Source of the DNA: Septoria linicola
Lineage: Eukaryota > Ascomycota > Dothideomycetes > Mycosphaerellales > Mycosphaerellaceae
Assembly: GCA_024114885.1 (NCBI GenBank)
Contig: CP099423.1
Coordinates: 1 to 64,000, forward strand
Reading direction: 5' to 3'
Length of the DNA stretch: 64,000 bases
Part shown: positions 47,476 through 58,500 of the stretch, piece after piece
How the letters are laid out: each line of letters begins with the position of its first letter
Position numbering within the stretch: position 1 is the stretch's first letter
Program-made: the position numbers and the translations under genes
The notes under the pieces: model-generated
Databases searched by the model: none
What the model saw: only the letters and a program-made list of their open reading frames with translations
Told to the model about the DNA's origin: nothing

Positions 47476-48366
47476 TTATGCCAGATTAAAATGCGGTTGT
47501 TGTACACCCTGTATCTGAGGCACATAAGCGGCATTCCTCTGTCCCATTCGCGCCTCCTTGCATGGTGTCTTTCCGGCATATCCAAGCTTTTCGACCACTT
47601 CACGAATCGCGTCATGTGTCACAGCATCCCGCATTGTTGCGTACACGAAAAGATAGTTGCTGATTGGCGTGTCCCTCTCAGCTGGCCATTCGATCATCCA
47701 TGTCCATATCGATTCCATCAAGCTGGTGAACTTGTACCGGCAAAATAACTGCCACGGCACCCGCTCTCCACATCTGCCAATGAAGATATTCTCGAAGTCG
47801 ACAATTAGCGCAAGATCTGCGAATATCTTCTCGCAGACGCCAATAGGGTCGTGCTCAAAGCACTCGATGAAGATTGACAGGCGCCCCTGTTCACCCGCTT
47901 CTCGCCAGGCAGACAGATCAGCCCCCGAGTTCTTGATCAATCTCACAAGAGCATCGAATGCAGTGTCCTTGATCTTCCGCTGCGTCTTGTCCTGATAGTC
48001 ACGCGCGCGTTTCCTGACTTCCGCTTCATTTTCCGGAGTTCGTAACGTTTCCGTTGCTTTCAGCCAAGCCATCTCGGTTGAGAAAAGGTCGCCACATCTG
48101 AACATGTACACAAACGCCATCATCCTCTCTTCCCAAAAGTCTTCATGTTTCTGGGGGAGGCCCTGGTGTTTGGACAGCCAATCGTCGGCGCGAAAGAGTG
48201 GTCGAGTCTGGTAGACACCGCGTACCTTGGACTGGGACTCTCGTAGTGCGTGTCCGCCATTGTTCGTGAAGGGGTTGTCGTGGTCCTCAAAGTCGATGAC
48301 GATCCCTGCTCGTAGCCTCAGCTTCAGTGAAGCGTGTGTTTCTCGTAATGTATCGAAAATGTCCAT
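47476..48366 (-). CDS. Hypothetical protein, 296 aa
   Basis: The frame is open from beyond 48474, but the first in-frame ATG is 48366 (MDIFDTLRETHASLKLRLRA), which I take as the start. The product is a soluble alpha-helical protein with DFWEERMMAFVYMFRCGDLF, RKRARDYQDKTQRKIKD, FDALVRLIKNSGADLSAWRE, PIGVCEKIFADLALIVDFEN and a region WTWMIEWPAERDTPISNYLF. No domain recognised. No introns or in-frame stops. It diverges from the gene at 48513 and may share its promoter. Confidence 0.72.
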   Translation of the reverse strand: MDIFDTLRETHASLKLRLRAGIVIDFEDHDNPFTNNGGHALRESQSKVRGVYQTRPLFRADDWLSKHQGLPQKHEDFWEERMMAFVYMFRCGDLFSTEMAWLKATETLRTPENEAEVRKRARDYQDKTQRKIKDTAFDALVRLIKNSGADLSAWREAGEQGRLSIFIECFEHDPIGVCEKIFADLALIVDFENIFIGRCGERVPWQLFCRYKFTSLMESIWTWMIEWPAERDTPISNYLFVYATMRDAVTHDAIREVVEKLGYAGKTPCKEARMGQRNAAYVPQIQGVQQPHFNLA

Positions 48367-48512
48367 GGTGGCACTTTCGTTGATGTGACGGGTTTCGCGT
48401 TCGTGGCGTGTTCGGCGGAGAAGCAGTGAGAGGAAGATAAACAACGCTAGCACGTTCCAGTCTGCGCGCTTCAAACGAAGACTTCACATCACCAATCTTT
48501 CGTACCAACAAC
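48367..48512. promoter_or_regulatory. Short bidirectional promoter region
   Basis: Only 146 bp separate the ATGs of the minus-strand 296-aa gene and the forward 277-aa gene, so both must start transcription within or overlapping this segment. The forward leader contains a pyrimidine-rich stretch and CAAC just before the ATG. No specific operator was identified; the role is inferred from layout. Confidence 0.5.
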
Positions 48513-49346
48513 ATGTCGCCAATGTCTCAGAATCACATCCAGGAGCTCGAAGGTCGGGTCGAAAGTCTTCAGACCAGATTAGCACATGAGGAACAGCACA
48601 GGAAGGACCGGGACGACAGCTTCCAGCGCAACGCACGCCGCGGCCAAACCATCTCAAACGTGCAAAAGCTACACGAGTCTCTGGGCCACCAGTACTCGCG
48701 CCATGGAGAGTACCAGAGCTTCGCGCCCGACTTGGGTGTTGTTATTGCGCTACAACAGCATTGTCTCCAAATTTACCAAGACCAAGGCCGTACGACAGAC
48801 CTAGGCCTAGTGCAACGCATCCAGGCGCTTGTGACGAAGCTGCTGAACCGAAACTCCATACCCCCGATTCAGGCTGAAGTGACGGCCTTTCTCGAGCAGT
48901 TGCGCAAAGATCCACCAGGTGCAATAAGCAAACTCGAGGAGATTGCATCCTCTGCGCAAGACACCAAGCTTCCTACCCGACCACCTCTCAGACTTGCTTC
49001 GATCGACGAGGTCCTAAATCGTGCACAAAATGAGCCGGAAGATGACGACGAGTCGTACATGGACATTCAACCATTCGAGAACTCCAGCTTCCAGACAAGT
49101 TCGCAATCGGGCAGCGCTCTGCCGATGCCACGCTCGAGTCTGGCAGCAGCGACAGAAGGGCTGGATACTGGGGGAGGACTTCAGCGCTTCAATCTGTCTA
49201 CTGCTGGTGGACGCGCTTTTGCCGAAGCGTGTGGTAGACCGACTGCCGCCCAGCCATCCGACTTCCAACTCATTATGGATTCGGTCAAGGTCCCAGACTT
49301 CTCGCGTCCGAAATGGTCCCAGTCACCCTCGTCTCCGGATCTTTGA
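48513..49346 (+). CDS. Coiled-coil hypothetical protein, 277 aa
   Basis: ATG in context CAACATGTC. An N-terminal coiled coil (NHIQELEGRVESLQTRLAHE) is followed by a helical region (VVIALQQHCLQIYQDQGRTT, then LVQRIQALVTKLLNRNSIPP). A low-complexity acidic/serine part follows (NEPEDDDESYMDIQP, then SSFQTSSQSGSALPM). The C-terminus is Pro/Ser-rich (VPDFSRPKWSQSPSSPDL). No known domain or catalytic motif. Probably a scaffold or regulatory protein, by composition only. Intronless. Confidence 0.72.
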   Translation: MSPMSQNHIQELEGRVESLQTRLAHEEQHRKDRDDSFQRNARRGQTISNVQKLHESLGHQYSRHGEYQSFAPDLGVVIALQQHCLQIYQDQGRTTDLGLVQRIQALVTKLLNRNSIPPIQAEVTAFLEQLRKDPPGAISKLEEIASSAQDTKLPTRPPLRLASIDEVLNRAQNEPEDDDESYMDIQPFENSSFQTSSQSGSALPMPRSSLAAATEGLDTGGGLQRFNLSTAGGRAFAEACGRPTAAQPSDFQLIMDSVKVPDFSRPKWSQSPSSPDL

Positions 49347-49657
49347 GTATGCTGATCTGTCCCGACCGTCTCATAGCTTTGTCGTCGCGAAATTGATCAA
49401 TGCGTTGACTATACTCCCGTTCTTCTTCATTCACTATTTGCTCAGGGTAGTCTGTGTTGACCCATGTTTGCAATCGGGCATTCTCGTTGCATTGTCAAGC
49501 CATGAGCTACTAATCAGTGTTGCGATGATGAATACCTCAAGCTTTGGTCCAGTTGGCAGGAGCTACTGGGCGTGACTGCCTCGTCTTCCAGATGTCAAAT
49601 ACCATTTCGCGATATTCTACTTCGCCTCCTCCATTCCATGAACCAACAGACACAAAA

Positions 49658-50299
49658 ATGGCCCATGTATTCGCCATACCAGAACTTTGCACAGCAATTG
49701 CATCACACCTCACACTCCGAGATCTACTCAACCTCGACAATGTTGCCAACAGTGTGCGAGCCGGGCTTCGCTGGTCCATTCGGACAAGAGAGATCATGCA
49801 TCTCAGTCCAGCGGCACCCACGAGCGTGGTGTGTTATCGCTTGCCGACAGCGGCTCAGACTCATACGCCTTTCATGAGTACCAGCGCACAGGACATCGCG
49901 AGGCTATCTGGTCCCAGTGGAGACACCGCCGTTGTGTTCTCCCACTATCCCGCGCTACAGGCCACATTCCCAGCAACGAATCTCATGGGTTGCCGCTTTC
50001 AAATGTGCACCAATTGGCAAGCCATGCCAGAAAAGCTCGGCAACATACTGCTGCTCAACCCAGCACCCGCAATGTTGACACTCAATGTGAGCTGTGCATC
50101 CGCTGCTGTCGATGTTGCATCAGGCCGTGTCACCATTCTCGCCACTGCCGACGTCTTCCAGTGCCGATTGCCCGATCACAAGCTCACCACGCCTGCTGTC
50201 CTCAAATCCGAGCTGATCCGCGCCACGCCGTCCCTGTTTGGCCTTCCATCGTTCATACACCAGAATGGATCCTCAAAGCCATGTTCTTCTGATACATGA
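49658..50299 (+). CDS. F-box-type protein, 213 aa
   Basis: The start at 49658 has a strong context (CACAAAAATGGCC); an in-frame ATG at 49592 is an alternative. The first 45 residues, MAHVFAIPELCTAIASHLTL then RDLLNLDNVANSVRAGLRWS, have the pattern of the short F-box region of small fungal F-box proteins (F-x-IPEL-x(6)-hL-xxRDLL). Such proteins link substrates to SCF ubiquitin ligases through Skp1; substrates of this one are unknown. The remaining part has no leucine-rich or WD repeats and ends with PSFIHQNGSSKPCSSDT. The tail may be cut short by a frameshift, since nearby frames after 50300 (MHITATIAPGGGRYEVHIHF) also look coding. Confidence 0.62.
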   Translation: MAHVFAIPELCTAIASHLTLRDLLNLDNVANSVRAGLRWSIRTREIMHLSPAAPTSVVCYRLPTAAQTHTPFMSTSAQDIARLSGPSGDTAVVFSHYPALQATFPATNLMGCRFQMCTNWQAMPEKLGNILLLNPAPAMLTLNVSCASAAVDVASGRVTILATADVFQCRLPDHKLTTPAVLKSELIRATPSLFGLPSFIHQNGSSKPCSSDT

Positions 50300-51067
50300 C
50301 TAGCATCTAGTCGTCAGACCGATCCGACCCCATGCACATCACAGCCACCATAGCTCCCGGTGGCGGCCGCTATGAAGTACACATCCATTTCGCTGGTAAA
50401 ACATATTTCCGGTGAGTTTCTGGGGCGTTCCCTGCAGTTCGAGTCGAGATATGAAGTTTATTCGCTTCTAGGGCATCCCTTCGACATCGTTCCTGGGGAG
50501 TTTCGACCCATCAGGGATCCATTTCGATAGAACGATATATTGACTTGTCATTCCTGAGAGTTGCAGATGATGGCAAGTGTTGCTGGTGTTGAAATCATCC
50601 TTCACAGGCCAGCTAAGGGTCTGGAACTTGGAGTGCGCGACCAAAAGTGCAATCCCAGCACGCATACGTCATTGCTGGAATCAGAAATGTCTTGGGCTAG
50701 TCTCCGTGAAGTTGTGCTTCTCTGCAGCCGCCGTGTAGGTCATTGTTCCCAGCTTCAAGCACACATCAAGTGACCCGACATACTGCTTTGACTTGTACTG
50801 GCAGGACGACCTTCCCATTCAGCATTGATGAAGAACAGCTTGGATCATCCCAAGTGTGGCGAAGTTCTGGCTCGATCTGCGAGCGTCAAATCGAGAAACG
50901 GCCCTTCAGTCTACTTTTCAGCCCGTGGACATGACCTGTTCTCACGCTGCTGTCGCACGACTCCTCCAGTATGATGGACTGCACCCGGCTCCATCCAGAA
51001 CTGACATTCGTTGTTCATGTACACTTGCTGCCATCAATCAGGCCGGGTCGGTCAGCTCCAGACTGGT
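50300..51067. other. Region without supported gene at right edge of island
   Basis: Short frames occur on both strands (for example 50561-50773 plus and 50468-50665 minus) but none is convincing alone. A short coding-like stretch follows the F-box gene at about 50331-50411. The base composition is still that of the island. The region may be decayed gene sequence. Confidence 0.4.
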
Positions 51068-51190
51068 CGCTAAGTAAGTAGGATTCACTTGTTTGCAAGC
51101 CTTGCGGCAAGTAAGTAAGCAAGTAGAGAGCCTAGCTGTTACGTAAGCAAGGCAAGTAAGTAAGTGAATAGATAGCAAGTGACTTACAAG
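51068..51190. repeat. GTAAG/CAAG-rich repeat at island border
   Basis: An interspersed set of AAGTAAGTAAG and GCAAGTA motifs, with two imperfect copies of CAAGCCTTGCGGC / CAAGCCTTACGGC near 51098 and 51189. Just beyond, the sequence turns into TA-rich RIP-type DNA. It resembles the subterminal repeats of a DNA transposon, and may mark the edge of the mutated element on the right, but no terminal inverted repeat pair was established. Confidence 0.45.
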
Positions 51191-52562
51191 CCTTACGGCG
51201 TTATCCTCCCTTCTACCGTACGTACCTACGCGACGGCGTTACAGCGTTTATTATACTATTCTCCGCTGTTTAATAAGATATACGAGATAATCGAGTAGTG
51301 TCCGTAGGTATATAAAATAGTATAGTTAGGCTATTATAAGTATCTAGTCTACTACGCGCGTATTGAGAGTAAGGGTATTAGTATAGTTATACTAGATCGT
51401 AATAAGGCAAATAAGATATAGGGATCGTTAAAGAAGCGGCTAAAGCTATATAATTTAATTAGCTCGGCTAGCTTAACTAAGCTCGCTTATATACGCTTAA
51501 TATTAAATCCGATAGCTTTAGACCCTAGATTCCTTATAATCTACTATCGTAATTATAGTATTATTACTAGTATATTAAATAATATTACTAAAACATATTA
51601 GATAGATATTCTAAGTAGTATAAAATAGAGCTTAGATAGTTAGTAAAATTTCTATATAAAAATATCTCTAGATTTATATAGTCCTAGCTCTAAGATTTTA
51701 AGCTCGTATTCTTACGACATTTTAATATTAATAAACTATTACTTTCTAGCGTACTAAGAATCTGCCTCTAATATTATAGATATACGACTATATAGCCTTA
51801 AAATAATTTAGATAACTAAACCGGCTATAGCGATTCGAATAGGAAAGAGTATACGCTCTAAAACGCGTATTCTATAGTATAGTTAGTATTAGAAACAGGT
51901 TTAGTTTAGTCTTAGGGTTATAAGTTATCGGCTTACGAGGATACGAATATACTAACTAAGAGCGATAATCTTATCTTCAAATACTAGCGTATTTATAATA
52001 ACGCTATTATAGAGCTTAGTATAGATACGGAATTAGTATTAGACCTATCTTTAGTTATTAGGACAGATCTAGAGTCTATACTATTAGAATTAGCTACGTA
52101 GGTAGATAATAACGCGTCTATATAAGCTTCGTAGCCTATACTCTTTTAGCGCCTTACGAAGCGTAAATATAATAATAATACTAAATTACTCGACTAACTA
52201 GACTTCGAACGATTACCTATATACTTATAGCTACTAGACGATACTTAGATAATATTATAGATCTTTACGTATAGCTAGCGGCTATAGAATACGTAGAAGA
52301 AGGTAGTTTAGGTATATAAGATCTACTACTCTCGAAGGGCGTAGTTATATAGTAAATAGGCTAGTATCTACGACGTAGATAAATTAACCTTATCGGTAGG
52401 AGTATACTTAAGACAAACATATAGTATATACGAGGAAGGTAAGGAGCTAGAAACACCTTCTAGTAAGTAGTATAAGCTAATAGATAGGCACGTTACGCCT
52501 TAGAGTATTAATAATAATATAGCTATTAAATTCGATATAGACGACTTCCTTACGTTACTATA
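51191..52562 (+). pseudogene. RIP-destroyed relic of unidentified mobile element or gene
   Basis: TA-rich but CpG-keeping DNA with protein-like forward-frame stretches broken by TAG/TAA, for example SLKKRLKLYNLISSASLTKL and LILNPIALDPRFLIIYYRNY. The latter weakly recalls the 'LDPRYK-x-YF' segment of hAT transposases, but I could not find the C-terminal hAT dimerisation signature, so the assignment is tentative. It is interrupted on the right by copia copy 5, whose presumed left target duplication is TATAT at 52563-52567. Confidence 0.4.
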
Positions 52563-52567
52563 TATAT

Positions 52568-55500
52568 TATTAAGAATGTATCCTAGATAGTTAGTCTAGA
52601 TATAGATATTTAAGTATAGTTCTAGATACCTAAGGTATCTACCTAAGGCTTAGTAAGAGGTATATCTTGCTTCTCTTTCTTCTCTTCTTAGATAACAAAC
52701 TTAATTAACTTTGTATTTAGTTCCTAGCATATTACTACTATACTATATATATAAGTTAGTTTAAGATTAATCCTCTATTCTTCTTTACTACGCTATACTC
52801 TCCTTAATATTATATAGTATATAATACGCCCTCTACTTTTAATAGGTTATAAGCCTAGGTTTATATACTAAATAGGAGTAACCTATATTAGTATAGGTTA
52901 CTTATATCCCTTATAGTTTATAGAAAATATTTAAGGCCTAGAAGTTTCTCTAACTATATTACTAACGAAGCTAGTTTGTACCTAGTAGTATATAAGTTAG
53001 TAAAGATCTCTATAAGATAGTAGTATATTTCTACTTTATTAATACCTACCTAGTTCTCTACTATTATACCTAGTATTACTAGAGTTAGAAGAGGCTACTT
53101 AGCCTTCCTACTACCTAGTAATAGAAACTCTACTAAGAGAGAAAGATCTAAGTCTTAGTAATTTCCTAAATACGAGGAATCTCTATCCTTTAGAGCTAGT
53201 CTCTCTACTATAAGAAATTACTCTTCTCTAGAATCCTTAGCTAGTCTAAAGTATTCTACTAATTATTTATTCTATTTACCTATTTCTATAATAGACTAAG
53301 AGGACAAGAAGAGCTAAAGGATTCTAATCCTAGATAGAACTAACTAGAAGAGATAGTTTAAGCTATAGACAGATAAGCTAGAAGGGAAGGACTAGTTCTA
53401 GGCAATTAGCTAACTAATTATTAGAGAGAACCTATATATAGTTTAGTAGGATACTAGTCTCTAGATATATATTACTTAGAATTAATACTTCTTAAAGAAT
53501 AATATAGTATATAGGTTTAGTATTAGATATAGTATTAGTAAAGATAATAAGATAGAGCTAGAGACATAGTATATTACTATACTAGTAGCTAAGATATAGG
53601 TAATTCTCTAGAACAAGTATAATAGAGTCCTAAAGTCCTATACTATAGGTCTAATTAAGTAGTTTATTATATTTAGGATATTACCTAATAAAACAATTAG
53701 AGAAGTATAGAGATACCTTAGAGGCCTAGGTAAGAGGATTACTAAGATTAATCCTTAGGAAGCTTACTACTAGAGCTAAGAGAAAAGGCTAAAACATCTC
53801 CTATAGTCTCTACCTATATTATACTAAGTAGCTAAGGATACTATTATAACCTAACTATCCTTAGATATAGATACTGTTCTCCTTCTACTTAAGTCCTAAA
53901 AGGTAAGAGATAATCTAGATAAGATAGATATAGGTTTAGCTATATTCTATCCTAGGTAGCTCTACTAAGGAAAGTCTCTACTAATATACTAGCTCTATAA
54001 GAAAGAGAAGTACTAGTTAAAAGATTATCCTAACCTCTCTACTACTAAGAAACTATCCTAGTAAAGAAATAGTACTAAGAACTAGAAGGACTCTTAGAGA
54101 TTATTCCTTAGAGAGAAGGTTAGAAGATCCTCTTTACTAAAGAATACTAGATATATTAAGAAAGCTATCTATAAGTTATTATTATATAATAAGCTAAAGA
54201 AGGCTATCTAGAGAATAGGCAAGTAGCTTTAGAGAATAGAAAAGTCTAGAAAGCTTCTAAAGAAAGGATTTTTAGCCTAGGAGTCTAGTTCTAGTTCTAA
54301 TTCTAGAACTTACTCTAGTTCTAGAAGTAATAATAATTCCCTATTAGAAGATAATAACTAAGATAAGTTAGCCTATTCTATAATTAAGGCTAAAGGCAAG
54401 TTATTACTCTAAGAATAGCTCTTAGATTCCTATACCTTATCCTATATAACTAACTAACTATCCTTCTTTAGATTAGTAAAGCTACTAAGGAAGAAAGTAT
54501 AGATTAAGGTAGGAGAAGGATACCTCTATATAACCTACTCTAGACTAGTATAGATAAAGAGAATCTTAGAAGGAGAAGTTCTACTTAATAGAGTACTATT
54601 TGTTCCTAATCTTAGAGTAAATCTTATATTATAGGATTAGTTTAGTAAGTAATTTAGAGTCTAGAAGCCTAATTTCACTCTTACCTCTCTAGATAGCTAA
54701 ATAGTTATAAAGACTAAGCTAGTTAGAGGTGTTCTATTTATTAGTAAGATATTATCTCTTCTATAGGAAAAGTTATATTACTTACTATATAATCCTATAG
54801 AGGTTAATAATACCTATACTACTCTATTAGAGAAAGATCTAAAATAGTAGAAGCTATAGTATAGAAGATTTATATACTTTAGAAGAGAGTTACTCTTAAA
54901 CCTTTATAAAGTTACTAACCTAAAGGAAAGAATTCTAATTCCTAACTAGGAAGAGTATAAGTATAGGATCTATATAATAGGTATTAGGTAAGATAAAGAA
55001 ATACCTAGGCAAGTCTATTAAGAGAAGACCTAAAAGATTAGCTCTTATATTAGTAGATATTTATAGACTATTACTATTATTAGTAAAAGGTTTTATATAG
55101 TAGCTTAAGATTATTAATAATTTCTTAAGAAAGAAATAGGTATTTCTACTTAAAGCTAGATTAGATATACTAACTACTCTTTAGAACTAGAGGATTAAGG
55201 TAGAAAGATAGTTAGTAGCACTTCTTAAGTCTATAAAGGCTAATAATACTAGAGAGATTACTACTTTAATTAAATAGTAGGAGAAGGACTTTAGAATTAC
55301 TTTTAAGCTAACTAAGGTCTATAATTTACTCTAGAATAGAGTAGTTAAGAGGTCTATCTAAATATTAGAGGCCTCTATTAGAGTAATACTTAAAGAAAGT
55401 AAGATACCTATTAAGTTTTAGCTAGAAGCTCTTAAGGTATAAGTATATATAAGGAACAAGCTATTAAGAATATATCCTAGATAGTTAGTCTAGACATAGA

Positions 55501-58500
55501 CATTTAAGCATAGTTCTAGATACCTAAGGCATCTACCTAAGGCTTAGTAAGAGGTATACCTTGCTTCTCTTTCTTCTCTTCTTAGATAACTAACTTAATT
55601 AACTTTGTATTTAGTTCCTAGCATATTACTACTACACTATATATATAAGTTAGTTTAAGATTAATCCTCTATTCTTCTTTACTACGCTATACCCTCCTTA
55701 ACATTATATAGTATATAATACGCCTTCTACTTTTAATAGGTTATAAGCCCGGGTTTATATACTAAATAGGAGTAACCTATATTAGTATAGGTTACTTATA
55801 TCCCTTATAGTTTATAGAAAACATTTAGGGCCTAGAAGTTTCCCTAACTATATTACTAACGAAGCTAGTTTGTACCTAGTAGTATATAAGTTAGTAAAGA
55901 TCTCTATAAGATAGTAGTATGTTTCTACTTTATTAATACCTACCTAGTTCTCTACTATTGCACCTAGTACTACTAGAGTTAGAAGAGGCTACTTAGCCTT
56001 TCTACTACCTAGTAATAGAAACTCTACTAAGAGAGAAAGATCTAAGTCTTAGTAATTTCCTAAATATAAGGAATCTCTATCCCTTAGAGCTAGTCTCCTT
56101 ACTATAAGAAATTACTCTTCTCTAGAATCCTTAGCTAGTCTAAAGTATTCTACTAATTATTTATTCTATTTACCTATTTCTATAATAGACTAAGAGGACA
56201 AGAAGAGCTAAAGGATTCTAATCCTAGACAGAACTAACTAGAAGAGATAGTTTAAGCTATAGATAGACAAGCTAGAAGGAAAGGACTAGTTCTAGGCAAT
56301 TAGCTAACTAATTATTAGAGGGAACCTATATATAGTTTAGTAGGATACTAGTCTTTAGATATATATTACTTAGAATTAATACTTCTTAAAAGACAATATA
56401 GTATATAGGTTTAGTATTAGATATAGTATTAGTAAAGATAATAAGATAGAGCTAGAGATATAGTATATTACTATACTAGTAGCTAAGATATAGGTAATTC
56501 TCTAGAACAAGTATAATAGAGTCCTAAAGTCCTATACTATAGGTCTAATTAAGTAGTTTATTATATTTAGGATATTACCTAATAAGACAATTAGGGAAGT
56601 ATAGAGATACCTTAGAGGCCTAGGTAAGAGGATTACTAAGATTAATCCTTAGGAAGCTTACTACTAGAGCTAAGAGAAAAGGCTAAAATATCTCCTATAG
56701 TCCCTACCTATATTATACTAAGTAGCTAAGGATACTATTATAACCTAACTATCCTTAGATATAGATACTATTCTCCTTCTACTTAAGTCCTAAGAGGTAA
56801 GAGATAATCTAGATAAGATAGATATAGGTTTAGCTATATTCTACTCTAGGTAGCTCTACTAAGGAAAGTCTCTACTAATATACTAGCTCTATAAGAAAGG
56901 GAAGTACTAGTTAAAGGATTGTCCTAACCTCTCTACTACTAAGAAACTATCCTAGTAGAGAAATAGTACTAAGAACTAGAAGGACCCTTAGAGATTATTC
57001 CTTAGAGAGAGGGTTAGAAGATCCCCTTTACTAAGGAATACTAGATATATTAAAAAAGCTATCTATAAGTTATTATTATATAATAAGCTAAAGAAGGTTA
57101 TCTAGAAAATAGGTAAGTAGCTTTAGAGAATAGAAAAGTCTAGAAAGCTTTTAAAGAAAGGATTTTTAGCCTAGGAGTCTAGTTCTAGTTCTAATTCTAG
57201 AACTTACTCTAGTTCTAGAAGTAATAATAATTCTCTATTAGAAGATAATAACTAAGATAAGTTAGCCTATTCTATAATTAAGGCTAAAGGCAAGTTGTTA
57301 CCCTAAGAATAGCTCTTAGATTCCTATACCTTATCTTATATAACTAACTAACTATCCTTCTTTAGATTAGTAAAGCTACTAAGGAAGAAAGTATAGATTA
57401 AGGTAGGAGGAGGATACCTCTATATAACCTACTCTAGGCTAGTATAGATAAAGAGAATCTTAGGAGGAGAAGTTCTACTTAATAAGGTACTATTTATTCC
57501 TAATCTTAGAGTAAATCTTATATTATAGGATTAGTTTAGTAAGCAATTTAGAGTCTAGAAGCCTGATTTTACTCTTACCTCCTTAGATAGCTAAATAGTT
57601 ATAAAGACTAAGCTAGTTAGAGGTGTTCTATTTATTAGTAAGATATTACCTCTTCTATAGGAAAAGTTATATTACTTATTATATAATCCTATAGAGGTTA
57701 ATAATACCTATACTACCCTATTAGAGAAGGATCTAAAATAGTAGGAGCTATAGTATAGAAGATTTATATACTTTAGAAGAGGGTTACTCTTAAACCTTTA
57801 TAAAGTTACTAACCTAAAGGAAAGAATTCTAATTCCTAACTAGGAAGAGTATAAGTATAGGATCTATATAATAGGTAAGATAAAGAAACACCTAGGTAAG
57901 TCTATTAAGAGAAGACCTAAAAGATTAGCTCTTATATTAGTAGATATCTATAGACTATTACTATTATTAGTAAAAGGTTTTATATAGTAGCTTAAGATTA
58001 TTAATAACTTCTTAAGAAAGAAATAGGCATTTCTACTTAAGGCTAGATTAGATATACTAACTACTCTTTAGAACTAGAGGATTAAGGTAGAAAGGTAGTT
58101 AGTAGTACTCCTTAAGTCTATAAGAGCTAATAATACTAGAGAGATTACTACTTTAATTAAATAGTAGGAGAAGGACTTTAGAATTACCCTTAAACTAACT
58201 AAGGCCTATAATTCACTCTAGAATAGAGTAGTTAAGAGGTCTATCTAAATATTAGAGGCCTCTATTAGAGCAATACTTAAAGAAAGTAAGATACCTATTA
58301 AGTTTTAGCTAGAAGCTCTTAAAGTATAGATATATATAAGGAACAAGCTCCTAAATAGATCTAATATTAAGGGATTCAAGCTCTTACCTAATAAAGCTTT
58401 TAATAGGATCAAACTAATAGTCTCCTACCTTAAAGTATAGGGATATAGAGCTATAGTATATATAGATATAAGAGTATAGCCTTAGTAGGTAAGGAGTAAT

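Noticed and set aside
49014..49268. Minus-strand open frames opposite the 277-aa gene (also 48742-48948, 48869-49066)
   Set aside because: No ATG context or composition supporting translation; complement of the coiled-coil gene.
49687..50292. Forward open frame of 201 codons overlapping the F-box gene
   Set aside because: Ser/His/Arg-rich shadow of the F-box frame; the other frame has the recognisable motif and the better start.
50468..51077. Short frames at the right edge of the island
   Set aside because: All are short, overlapping and without motifs; kept only as a possible decayed region.
51191..52562. Definite hAT transposase
   Set aside because: Only one weak motif (LDPRF) was seen; no terminal inverted repeats, 8-bp duplication or dimerisation region could be shown.
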